DNA of 15,169 bases, taken from DATNBT01 sp964579765 (GTDB lineage: Bacteria > Acidobacteriota > Vicinamibacteria > Vicinamibacterales > CAVVIG01). Of this stretch, positions 5,810 to 12,906 are shown in pieces; position 1 is the stretch's first letter, and the number at the start of each line of letters is the position of its first letter. The position numbers and the translations under genes were made by a program. The stretch spans positions 1 to 15,169 of the forward strand of contig CAZOIK010000118.1 of NCBI GenBank assembly GCA_964579765.1, read 5' to 3'. The notes under the pieces are model-generated. The model was given only the letters and a program-made list of their open reading frames with translations, searched no databases and was not told the DNA's origin.

Positions 5810-7780
5810 ATGATCGATCTCGTGCGCGTTCGCACGACTCTTCTGTTCATCACGGCCGTCCTGCTGGCTGCCGCGGCGTGTTCGCGGACGCCGGCGCGGC
5901 CCGCTGTCCATGTCGTCACGTTCAACGAGGACATCGCGCCCATCCTCTACGACCACTGCGCCACGTGTCACCGGCCGGTGAACGTCGCGACGTCACCCGT
6001 TCCGGCGGGCGAAGTCGTGTGCTTCGCGGGCGCGCCGTTCAGCGTGCTGGCGTACCGCGACGTCGCGCCGCACGCGAAGCAGATCGCCGCGGCCGTGGCA
6101 CGGCGTCAGATGCCGCCGTGGCTCCCCGCCGACGGCTACGGCGACTTCGCCGGCGCGAGACGGCTGACCGACGAGCAAATCGCGACGTTGAAGCAATGGG
6201 CCGAACAGGGCGCGCCTGAAGGCGACCCGGCGCACCGGCCGACGCCGCCGTCGCTGCCCGACGGCTGGCAGCTCGGGCAGCCGGATCTCGTGGTGAAGAC
6301 GCCGAAGCCGTTCATCGTGCCCGCCGGCGGCGGCGATCTCTTCCGCAATTTCGTCGTTCCGGTGCCGATCGGGATGACGCGCTACGTCCGCGGCATCGAA
6401 CTGCGCGCCGACAATCCGCGGATGGTGCATCACGCGAGCATCGGCGTCGACCGCCTCCGCGTGTCGCGCAAGCTCGACGGCCGCGACGGTCATCCGGGCT
6501 TCGCCTCGATGCCGGACGACGACGACGTGCAGAACGTCTACGGCTGGTCGCCGGGCAAGGCGCCGTACATGGAGCCCGCGGAACAGGCGTGGACGCTCGA
6601 CAAGGGCAGCGATCTGGTCGTCCAGATGCACCTGCTGCCGTCGGGGAAGCCGCAGACGGTGCGGCCGACGCTCGCGCTGTTCTTCAGCGACACGCCGCCG
6701 GCGCGCGCGCCGTTCGTCATCCGGCTCGAGTCGAAGTCGATCGACATTCCGGCCGGCACGCCGGACTACCTCGTCCAGGACGAGTACGTCCTGCCGGCCG
6801 ACGTGGACGCGATCAGCATCTACCCGCACGCGCACTACCTCGCGCGGGACATGCAGGCGATTGCGACGCTGCCGGACGGCACGAAGCGGTGGCTGCTGTG
6901 GATCAAGCAGTGGGATTTCCGGTGGCAGGACCAGTATCACTACGCGACGCCCGTGTTCTTGCCCGCGGGCACGCGGTTGACGATGCGGTACACGTACGAC
7001 AACTCCGCCGCCAACCCGCGCAATCTGCACCATCCGCCCGAGCGCGTGAAATGGGGGCCCAGGTCGTCCGATGAGATGGCGGCGCTGTGGCTCGAGGTGC
7101 AGCCGCGGCACAAGGAAGACCTGCCGGCACTGACGCGCGATTACGTCGAGCGGGCGGTCCGCGTCGACATCGCCGGCGCCGAGATGCAGGTGCAGATGAC
7201 CCCGAAGGATCCGCTCGCGCACAACTATCTCGCGACGAAGTACCTGCAGGCGAGGCGCGTGGACGACGCGATCGCGCAGCTCAACGAAGCGCTGCACCTC
7301 AACGCGAGGGACGCGGAGGCGCACAGCAACCTGTCGCTCGCCTATGAGGTGCAGGGGAAGACCGGCGACGCGCTCCGCGAGGCGCGCATCGCGGTGCAGC
7401 TCGAGCCGGACGACGACCGCGTGCACTACAACCTCGCGAACGTCCTCAACGCCGTCGGCGCGACGACGGAGGCGATCGACGAGTTCACGCGCGCGGTCGC
7501 GCTCAATCCCGACAACGCCGACGCCCAGTTCAACCTGGGCGTCCTGCTCGGCGGCCGCGGTCAACTCGCCGACGCCGTCCCGCATCTGCGGCGCGCGGTG
7601 GCGCTCAACCCGCGCAACGCCGACGCGCACCGCAATCTCGGCCTGGCGCTGGCGCTGTCGGGCAAGCTCGACGACGGAATCGCCGAGGCGCGTGAAGCGG
7701 TGAGCCTGCAGCCGGATTCGGCGCCGGCGCAGCAGAGCCTCAGCAACCTGCTGCAGGCAAAGGCCGCCTCGCGCCGCTGA
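5810..7780 (+). CDS. c-heme / type II copper monooxygenase-like / TPR fusion lipoprotein
   Basis: A 656-residue protein. A hydrophobic N-terminus ends in LLAAAAC with Cys24 as likely lipidation site. A monoheme domain follows (CATCH at 50-54; Met101 in RRQMPPW is a candidate sixth ligand). Residues about 160-430 resemble the copper type II ascorbate-dependent monooxygenase (PHM/DBM) fold, with every expected ligand visible: His207-His208 and His274 (VVQMHL) for one copper, His340 and His342 (YPHAHYL) plus Met423 (SSDEM) for the other. About five TPRs fill 465-650. The likely role is copper-dependent oxidation or hydroxylation outside the cytoplasm, the heme domain perhaps supplying electrons; the substrate is unknown. 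ATG 5810 is chosen because it gives a complete lipoprotein signal; GTG 5822 also would. Neither has a Shine-Dalgarno, and the terminator T-run ends three bases upstream, so initiation may be leaderless. Confidence 0.88.
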   Translation: MIDLVRVRTTLLFITAVLLAAAACSRTPARPAVHVVTFNEDIAPILYDHCATCHRPVNVATSPVPAGEVVCFAGAPFSVLAYRDVAPHAKQIAAAVARRQMPPWLPADGYGDFAGARRLTDEQIATLKQWAEQGAPEGDPAHRPTPPSLPDGWQLGQPDLVVKTPKPFIVPAGGGDLFRNFVVPVPIGMTRYVRGIELRADNPRMVHHASIGVDRLRVSRKLDGRDGHPGFASMPDDDDVQNVYGWSPGKAPYMEPAEQAWTLDKGSDLVVQMHLLPSGKPQTVRPTLALFFSDTPPARAPFVIRLESKSIDIPAGTPDYLVQDEYVLPADVDAISIYPHAHYLARDMQAIATLPDGTKRWLLWIKQWDFRWQDQYHYATPVFLPAGTRLTMRYTYDNSAANPRNLHHPPERVKWGPRSSDEMAALWLEVQPRHKEDLPALTRDYVERAVRVDIAGAEMQVQMTPKDPLAHNYLATKYLQARRVDDAIAQLNEALHLNARDAEAHSNLSLAYEVQGKTGDALREARIAVQLEPDDDRVHYNLANVLNAVGATTEAIDEFTRAVALNPDNADAQFNLGVLLGGRGQLADAVPHLRRAVALNPRNADAHRNLGLALALSGKLDDGIAEAREAVSLQPDSAPAQQSLSNLLQAKAASRR

Positions 7781-7799
7781 CCCGCTGCGCCGCGAGGCG
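7765..7799 (+). terminator. GC-rich hairpin across the lipoprotein stop codon (possible terminator)
   Basis: CGCCTCGCGCCGC (7765-7777) pairs with GCGCCGCGAGGCG (7787-7799), 13 positions with one C-C mismatch, and the nine-base loop starts with the TGA stop codon. There is no T-run after it, so it is at best a non-canonical terminator or a 3'-end protecting hairpin. Confidence 0.4.
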
Positions 7800-8134
7800 C
7801 GCCGCGGGCTCCTCCGGCCGACGCCGTCGCCCCGCGGACGCCCGACCTCGGCGTGCAGGCGCCACACGTCCCGCCGGGGCCGCCAGTTCGCACGTGGCGC
7901 GGATCTCTGCGTCATCCGTACTCGTCCCGGCGCAGCGTGCAGGCAGTCGAACCGCCGTCCGCAGCCGCTCTCCGCACCATGTACGCGGCGTGACTGCCGT
8001 CCGCGCGCGCCTCTCCGTCGTCCGCACGCGCCGTGCGACAGCTCGCACGAGGTGCGCCCGAGCTCGTACGAGGCGTGACGTCACTGCGACGCAGCCAACT
8101 GTCCTCTGGAGGTGACTAGTGTGTAGTGGACACC

Positions 8135-8160
8135 TAATGTCATTGCACGGTAATGTTCAT
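8135..8160 (+). promoter_or_regulatory. Tandem TAATGT(C)AT repeats upstream of the 238-residue gene
   Basis: TAATGTCAT (8135-8143) and TAATGTTCAT (8151-8160) repeat in the same direction with starts 16 bases apart, in the only AT-rich patch of the gap and about 92-117 bases before the start codon. They could be tandem regulator half-sites. This is a visual match only. Confidence 0.3.
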
Positions 8161-8240
8161 ATTGTGAAACAACCCGTTGCGTCCGGACGTAGGATCGGGA
8201 TGCGTGTCGCTCAACGGCCAATTCCGGCCGCGCGCACGCG

Positions 8241-8246
8241 GGAGAA
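8241..8246 (+). promoter_or_regulatory. Ribosome-binding site for ATG 8252
   Basis: GGAGAA is placed so that GGAG ends seven bases before ATG 8252. It supports this start over the in-frame TTG at 8177, which has no such site. Confidence 0.75.
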
Positions 8247-8251
8247 CGGTC

Positions 8252-8968
8252 ATGAATAAGCCGGATATCGCTCGGTACACCATGCTCAGGAACGTGCGGG
8301 ACTTCGGAGCCGCACACCCGGAGCTCTTCCCGAAGGACAGCCTGGGGGCGAAGCAATTCGCCGCTCTGACGGCGGCCGTCGGCGAGCTCGAGGGCTACGT
8401 CACGTCGCAGCGGCAGGGACGGTCCGCCGCGCGCGACACGACGATGACCAAGGACGCCGCGCGCGAGGCGATCCACGGCGCGCTCGACGCGGTCGCCCGG
8501 ACGGCGCGCGCGATGGCCGCCGATACGCCGGGACTGGCGGGGAGATTCCATCTCGTCGCCATCAGGAGCGACCACGAGCTCGTGACGACGGCGCGGGCGT
8601 TCGCAGGTGACGCCGCGCCGCTCGCCGGCCAGTTCGTGGCGCACGGGCTGCCGGCGGGGTTCCTCGACGACCTGTCGTCCGCCGTCGAGGCGTTCGAGCA
8701 GGCGACGCGGGGCCGCGTCGCCGCCCGGGAGGCGCGCGTCGCAGCCAGGGCCGGCATCGCCGTGGCGATGAACGCGGCGTTCGGCGCGCTCTCGCGGCTG
8801 GACGCCATGGTCGTCAACGCACTCGGCGAGCAGCCGACGCTGCTCGCGGAGTGGCTGAACGCGCGGCACGTCGAGCGGGTCAGCCGAAAGCACGCACCGG
8901 GCAAGGCGGCCGGTGAGGCGCCGGCGTCCGCGCCGGCGGCGTCCGGGACGGTGAAGGCGGCGGCGTAG
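8252..8968 (+). CDS. Helical protein of unknown function (238 residues)
   Basis: I do not recognise a named family. The protein starts MNKPDIARYTMLRNVRDFG and contains HPELFPKDSLGAKQF near residues 22-36. The rest is rich in Ala, Arg and Leu with a predicted all-helical pattern, a segment PGLAGRFHLV in the middle, and a low-complexity Ala/Pro tail after about residue 212. There is no signal peptide, membrane segment or DNA-binding motif that I can see, so a cytoplasmic location is likely. I have the impression of similar uncharacterised proteins in Acidobacteriota and Planctomycetota, but cannot check it. The good ribosome-binding site and continuous coding character make it a real gene. It stands alone, converging with the 148-residue gene; the 106-base gap between them holds an inverted repeat at 9012-9030. 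Confidence 0.8.
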   Translation: MNKPDIARYTMLRNVRDFGAAHPELFPKDSLGAKQFAALTAAVGELEGYVTSQRQGRSAARDTTMTKDAAREAIHGALDAVARTARAMAADTPGLAGRFHLVAIRSDHELVTTARAFAGDAAPLAGQFVAHGLPAGFLDDLSSAVEAFEQATRGRVAAREARVAARAGIAVAMNAAFGALSRLDAMVVNALGEQPTLLAEWLNARHVERVSRKHAPGKAAGEAPASAPAASGTVKAAA

Positions 8969-9011
8969 GGGGGAGGGGCGGCGGCGCGGGCCGAGGTGGG
9001 CGCAGGCCCAA

Positions 9012-9030
9012 TGGTCTGAAATTAAGACCA
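9012..9030. promoter_or_regulatory. Inverted repeat TGGTCT-N7-AGACCA between convergent genes
   Basis: A perfect 6-bp dyad (TGGTCT 9012-9017, AGACCA 9025-9030) surrounds the AT-rich centre GAAATTA. Immediately to its right, on the minus strand, is TTGACA (9043-9048) with TTAATT 17 bases downstream overlapping the dyad, a possible leftward promoter with a weak -10. No gene on the minus strand would be served; such a transcript would be antisense to the 238-residue gene. It may equally be a weak bidirectional hairpin between convergent genes. Confidence 0.35.
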
Positions 9031-9074
9031 GTGTGCATAGTGTGTCAACGTCGGTCCCGCGCCGTCCCGTCCGA

Positions 9075-9521
9075 TCAGTCCGTCTGCGCCGGGGGGCGTC
9101 GCACCGCGCAGCACGCCTGCTCGAACGACACGAGGTGAAAGCCGGGCAGGAGCGCGGATGCCGTCTGCAGATGCGCGTAGCCGTCGCGCAGCGGCCCCAT
9201 GACCGCCTCGACGTCGAGCGGCCAGCGTCGAGCCGTGGCCAGGGCGACCCGGAGCGAGGCGCGGGCTTCGTCCAGGTGCCGATGATGGTCGCGCGTGGCG
9301 TCCTGCGCCAGTCCGCGCGCGCGGTCGAGGCCGTCCGCGGCCTGCGCAAGCATGTGCTCCGCTGCCCCGAGCAGCGGATGGTCCGGCGCGGCATCGCGCG
9401 ACCCGGCTGCCTCGAGCACGAGCAGCCCGGCAATCTGCGCGGTGACCTGCCTCATGTCTTCAAACGCCGGATGAACGGCCACGACGTACGCGGCCGTGCG
9501 GTCGTCAAGGGCGGAAGGCAT
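9075..9521 (-). CDS. Small protein of unknown function (148 residues)
   Basis: I do not recognise a characterised family. The predicted structure is helical, probably a four-helix-bundle type, with a His-rich stretch (DHHRHLDEA, about residue 78-86), the pattern HPLLGAAEHMLAQAADGL at about 48-65, and PLRDGYAHLQTASALLPGFH near residues 109-128, followed by two adjacent Cys (FEQACCAV) close to the C-terminus. No signal peptide is seen. ATG at 9519-9521 lacks a clear Shine-Dalgarno. The gene follows the second TonB receptor on the same strand but is separated from it by a terminator 26 bases or so before its start. His and Cys residues could bind metal, which is speculation. I judge it real because the amino-acid composition is protein-like, unlike the Arg-rich readings in the other frames. 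Confidence 0.65.
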   Translation of the reverse strand: MPSALDDRTAAYVVAVHPAFEDMRQVTAQIAGLLVLEAAGSRDAAPDHPLLGAAEHMLAQAADGLDRARGLAQDATRDHHRHLDEARASLRVALATARRWPLDVEAVMGPLRDGYAHLQTASALLPGFHLVSFEQACCAVRRPPAQTD

Positions 9522-9546
9522 AGGGCAGAAGGCACACAGCGTACAG

Positions 9547-9583
9547 CAAAATGGGCCGAGAGCAGTCGTGCTGCCCCCGGCCC
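9547..9583 (-). terminator. Rho-independent terminator of the second TonB receptor
   Basis: Read on the minus strand: GGGCCGGGGGCAG (9583-9571), loop CACGA, CTGCTCTCGGCCC (9565-9553), then ATTTTG. The 13-pair stem has two G-T wobbles. It is a clear homologue of the terminator at 5766-5806, sharing the first 11 bases GGGCCGGGGGC. Confidence 0.8.
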
Positions 9584-9596
9584 CGCCTTGCGCTTC

Positions 9597-9640
9597 TTCG
9601 TGTCCTTCGTGCTGTGAGAAGCCCTTCGTGCCCTTCGTGT
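9597..9640 (-). repeat. ACACGAAGG-type repeats after the second receptor stop
   Basis: On the minus strand the stop TAG is followed by ACACGAAGG, GCACGAAGG, a short spacer GCTTCTCACA, then GCACGAAGG and ACACGAAG. Order and spacer match the copy at 5703-5752 almost base for base at the start, then drift. Confidence 0.8.
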
Positions 9641-12600
9641 CTAGAAGTCGATTTGCGCGCTGATCTTGAGGAACCTCGGCTGGAGCACGGAGGTCGGCGT
9701 CAGCCAGGTCGTCGTCAACGGCGAGTACGTCTGGTTGTACGTCAGCACCGCCGCGCTGTTCAGGATGTTGTAGATGTCGATGCCGACGTTGGTCCGCGTC
9801 CGCCCGAACTTCAGGATCTTCGCGAACCGCAGGTCGAACTCGTTGACGCGGTCGCCATACAGCGTGCCCGGCTCGATCAGGTTGACCGACGCGAACGGCG
9901 CGCCGTTCGAGAGGTTGCGCCCGAGCGACGGCGCGATGGCCGAGTTCGGGACGTTGTAGTTGGCCGCCAGGGGCGCGCCCTGATCGCTCCGGAACGTGCC
10001 GGCGATCTGGACGTCAACCTTGGGCAGCGTGTACGACCCGAGGCCGGAGTAGCGCGTCACCCAGCCGGTCGCCGTGTTGCACCACGGGTTGGTCGGGCTG
10101 AATCCGGTTGGAGTGGGCGGGCCGGGCGTCACCTGCTCCGGCAGCAGCGTCCGCACCGAGCAGTAGTCCGTCCGCGTGGTGCCGCTGCTGACGCCTCCCT
10201 GGAACACGAGGCCGTTGCGCGGGCGGGCAGTGAGGTTCACCAGAAGACCGTTGTACATCTGCGAGTACGCCCCAGGCGCCAGTTCCTGCAGGTTGCTGAC
10301 CGACGACGCAACGTTCTGGTTGACGTTGTAGAGGCCGCCGATCGTCTGACCCGACGCCGCACCGAGACGCGGATCGGTCGGGGCGGCGATGCTGAACGTG
10401 CCGAAGTTGCCCGGCGCCTGCAGCAGGTTGTCGGTGACGGTGAAGTTCGTCAGCCAGCGCCGGTTGTACCCCGCTTCGACCGACACACGCGGCATCAGTT
10501 CCTGCTGCACCGACGCGCCGAACTGCCAGTCGCCGGACCGCACGCCCCAGCCGCTGACGAGATCGGGCGCGAGGTCGCTCGTGAACTTGTTCTGGCCGAA
10601 CGCGAGGTCGCTGATCTGGCCGCACGAGTCGATGCCGGCGTTGGCGAGCGGGTTGGCCAGATTGCAGTCCACGGCGTAGTCGTGGTTGGCGTCCGTCCAC
10701 GTCCTCGTCACCGTCGTCGTGAGGCGTGACGTCGGGCGAAGCGCGCCGTAGGTGAGGCCGTTCTGCGCGGCTTGCAGGTACTTGCCGGCGTTGACCTTGA
10801 TCGACGTCTTGCCGTTGCCGAAGACGTCGATGGCGACGCCGCCGCGCGGCGTGATGTCGTTGTAGCCCGTCACGCCCTGCGTTTCCGGATACGTGACCGT
10901 CTGCGGCAGGAACGGCACGCCGCCGACCTGCACCTCGGGGAACCAGCTCCACGCGCGGTCGTAGCGCACCGCGCCCTGCAGCGTCATGCGCCCGCGCGTC
11001 CACGAGTCCTGCGCGTAGTAGGCGTCGTACCGGACGCGCTGTTTGAGCGGCCAGCGGTCGATCGTCTCCGTGAGCTGATCCGGAGTGCCGTTCTGCATGC
11101 GGTAGATCAGCTCCTGGTTGTCGCCGTAGGTGACCTCGTTGTCCACGAGGTAGCCGCCCTGGTAGCCGAACTTCATGTTCTGCGCGCCCGTGACGTACGA
11201 GGCCGAGGCGCGCCACGAGTGCGTGCCCTGCCAGTCGGCGCGCCACGTGCCCGAACGGTACGTGAGACCGGGGATGTTGCCGTTGTTCGCGCAGCCGCGG
11301 GCACAGTTCTCGACCGCCTGGATGAAATTGTCCTGCTGCGGGAAGCCCGGCATCTCGTTCCCGCCCCAGCGGCTGAGATAGGTGCCGACGCCCGCCTCGA
11401 GGAGGAGCTTGTTCGTCACCGGCGACGACCACGTGAACTGCTGCACGCGCTGGCCGTACGGGTTGAGGTAGGTGCCGACTTCAGGCGCGGCGGTGGCGCT
11501 GCACGACGGGTTCGACGATCCCGGCGCGCCGCAGATGATCTCGTTCGAGCTCGACTGACGGCAGCCGGCGCTCGTGCCCGGCCAGCCGGCGCCCTGACAC
11601 GGATGCTGCTCGTCCCAGAACAGGTTGAACTTGTTGCGGGTCGTCGGCTGCACCGTCAGACGGATCGAGCCGGTCCGCCAGCTGCCCGCCTGGACGGCGG
11701 GACGTGAGAGGTCGGCCGCGTACGTCCACTTCGTGATGTCGCCCATGTTCACGTTCGCGAACATGCCGGGCACCGTGCGGTAGCTGCCTTCGTCGCGGTA
11801 TTGCATGAAGAACCAGACGCGATCCTTCTTGATCGGACCGCCGAGGCCGCCGTTGTAGTCCCACAGTTTCGTCAGCGCGCCTGGCGTCGTCAGACCCTGC
11901 GCCTTGAGGGCGGCGGTGTAGTTGTTGCCGACCATCCCCGAGCTGACGCCCGAGATGTAGCCGGAGCCCTTGAAGGTGTTGCCGCCGGTCTTCGGCACGA
12001 TGCTGAACGACGGGCCGCCGACTTCGGCTTCGCCGAGGCCGCCCGACGTCGTCATCGCGATCTCCTGCGCGTTGCCGATGTCGGGCACGTAGCTCGAGAC
12101 GCCCGCGCCGTTGAACGCGGCCCCCGTGTTGAGGCCGTCCACCTGGATGCGCGCTTCGTTCGTGCGGCCGCCGGCGCCGCCGAACACCAGCATGCCGGGC
12201 GTGATCTGGATGTCGAGGTTGCCGCCGGCCTGCGTCGTCGTGGCCGGGATGAGAAGCATGACGCCTGCGTACGACCGCGCGGCGGGCATGGACGTGATGA
12301 CGTCGTTGCTGACGGTGACCTGGCGCCGCACGCTCTGCGTGTCGACAATCGGCGTCTCGCCGGTCACGGTGATGGTTTCCTCGACGGCGCCGACCTTCAT
12401 GTCGGCGTTGACGGTCGCCGTGAACTGGCCCGACAGCTCGATGCCCTCGCGCTTGACGCTGCTGAAGCCCGTCAGCGTGAACGTCACGGTATACGTCCCG
12501 GCCCGCAGATCGACGATGCGGTACTGGCCGGTGCCGTCGGTGACGGCAGTGCGCGTCTTCTCGATCAGGGCGGGACTCGAGGCTTCCACGGTCACGCCCG

Positions 12601-12718
12601 GCAGAATCGCGCCCGACGCGTCCTTCACTGTGCCCGTGATGGAGGCCTGGGCGAACGCCATGGCCGGGACGAGCACGAGGAGCAGAACGGCTCCCAACCA
12701 CACCTGCAGCCTACGCAT
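9641..12718 (-). CDS. TonB-dependent receptor, Oar-like, with carboxypeptidase-regulatory domain (paralogue)
   Basis: A 1025-residue outer-membrane protein. Signal peptide with cleavage after AMAFA (residue 23); carboxypeptidase-regulatory-like domain about 26-105; plug about 115-260 with VDGLNTG and a Gly-rich segment; then a beta-barrel ending in QIDF. It imports an unknown large ligand across the outer membrane with TonB energy. Residues 39-62 are identical to residues 44-67 of the receptor at 2667-5702, and the blocks VKREGIEL and NADMKVGAVEETI are also shared, while plug and barrel have diverged. Predicted loops contain clustered Cys (for example HPCQGAGWPGTSAGC, IICGAPGSSNPSC, ENCARGC). 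The start ATG has a good purine-rich site (AAGGAAGGGAG, seven-base spacer). The gene lies 188 bases downstream of the aldehyde dehydrogenase on the same strand, with its own likely promoter and terminator. Confidence 0.93.
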   Translation of the reverse strand: MRRLQVWLGAVLLLVLVPAMAFAQASITGTVKDASGAILPGVTVEASSPALIEKTRTAVTDGTGQYRIVDLRAGTYTVTFTLTGFSSVKREGIELSGQFTATVNADMKVGAVEETITVTGETPIVDTQSVRRQVTVSNDVITSMPAARSYAGVMLLIPATTTQAGGNLDIQITPGMLVFGGAGGRTNEARIQVDGLNTGAAFNGAGVSSYVPDIGNAQEIAMTTSGGLGEAEVGGPSFSIVPKTGGNTFKGSGYISGVSSGMVGNNYTAALKAQGLTTPGALTKLWDYNGGLGGPIKKDRVWFFMQYRDEGSYRTVPGMFANVNMGDITKWTYAADLSRPAVQAGSWRTGSIRLTVQPTTRNKFNLFWDEQHPCQGAGWPGTSAGCRQSSSNEIICGAPGSSNPSCSATAAPEVGTYLNPYGQRVQQFTWSSPVTNKLLLEAGVGTYLSRWGGNEMPGFPQQDNFIQAVENCARGCANNGNIPGLTYRSGTWRADWQGTHSWRASASYVTGAQNMKFGYQGGYLVDNEVTYGDNQELIYRMQNGTPDQLTETIDRWPLKQRVRYDAYYAQDSWTRGRMTLQGAVRYDRAWSWFPEVQVGGVPFLPQTVTYPETQGVTGYNDITPRGGVAIDVFGNGKTSIKVNAGKYLQAAQNGLTYGALRPTSRLTTTVTRTWTDANHDYAVDCNLANPLANAGIDSCGQISDLAFGQNKFTSDLAPDLVSGWGVRSGDWQFGASVQQELMPRVSVEAGYNRRWLTNFTVTDNLLQAPGNFGTFSIAAPTDPRLGAASGQTIGGLYNVNQNVASSVSNLQELAPGAYSQMYNGLLVNLTARPRNGLVFQGGVSSGTTRTDYCSVRTLLPEQVTPGPPTPTGFSPTNPWCNTATGWVTRYSGLGSYTLPKVDVQIAGTFRSDQGAPLAANYNVPNSAIAPSLGRNLSNGAPFASVNLIEPGTLYGDRVNEFDLRFAKILKFGRTRTNVGIDIYNILNSAAVLTYNQTYSPLTTTWLTPTSVLQPRFLKISAQIDF

Positions 12719-12725
12719 GCGCTGT

Positions 12726-12736
12726 CTCCCTTCCTT
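12726..12736 (-). promoter_or_regulatory. Ribosome-binding site of the second TonB receptor
   Basis: On the minus strand AAGGAAGGGAG ends seven bases before ATG 12718. Just upstream, TAACGC-CGCT-GCGTTA (12757-12742) can form a small hairpin in the leader. Confidence 0.8.
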
Positions 12737-12781
12737 ACAAATAACGCAGCGGCGTTAACGAAGAATTCACACCGGCTGCGG

Positions 12782-12811
12782 ATTTAACGACAGCGTCTTA
12801 CGGAAGGTCAA
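12782..12811 (-). promoter_or_regulatory. Candidate sigma-70-type promoter for the second TonB receptor
   Basis: On the minus strand TTGACC (12811-12806) and TTAAAT (12787-12782) are 18 bases apart, in an AT-rich stretch, giving a leader of about 55 bases before ATG 12718. The -35 matches five of six consensus bases and the -10 four of six. A visual match only. Confidence 0.45.
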
Positions 12812-12851
12812 TAATTTTCTTATATTTCTTCGCGTTATTGAGGCTATTGAG

Positions 12852-12897
12852 ATATGTCAGATTCAAGCCGTTGGATTGCCGCCTGAATCTGATATGT
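12852..12897. terminator. Long imperfect inverted repeat after the aldehyde dehydrogenase
   Basis: Arms 12852-12868 and 12881-12897 pair over 17 positions with two G-T wobbles and one mismatch; the core TCAGATTCA / TGAATCTGA is perfect. The loop is 12 bases. It begins 10 bases after the aldehyde dehydrogenase stop on the minus strand and lacks a T-run, so it may be a weak terminator, a 3' stabilising hairpin, or a regulator site for the receptor downstream. Confidence 0.5.
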
Positions 12898-12906
12898 AAG
12901 TTCTGG

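Larger units (their letters stand above)
7781..8251. other. 471-base gap without a supportable gene
   Basis: From 7800 to 8100 the DNA is very GC-rich, and the open frames on both strands translate to Arg/Ala-rich low-complexity sequence without recognisable domains; I call no gene. A perfect palindrome GTGACGTCAC lies at 8075-8084 and another, CGTCCGGACG, at 8180-8189. From about 8111 to 8175 the base composition becomes AT-richer. This patch probably holds the promoter of the 238-residue gene, but I see no -35/-10 pair with correct spacing. Confidence 0.6.

Noticed and set aside
5993..7915. 640-codon minus-strand open frame over the lipoprotein gene
   Set aside because: Arg-rich shadow translation; the plus strand carries heme, copper and TPR motifs.
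7894..8115. 73-codon plus-strand frame in the 471-base gap
   Set aside because: Arg/Thr/Val-rich low complexity, no ribosome-binding site, no recognisable domain.
8081..9433. 450-codon minus-strand open frame spanning both unknown genes
   Set aside because: It runs through the convergent gap and both unrelated coding regions with low-complexity Arg/Ala sequence; the 238- and 148-residue frames have better composition and, for the first, a ribosome-binding site.
9551..12787. Plus-strand open frames (9551-10729, 10772-11707, 11801-12787) over the second receptor
   Set aside because: Successive antisense shadows of one intact receptor gene; no domains or start signals.
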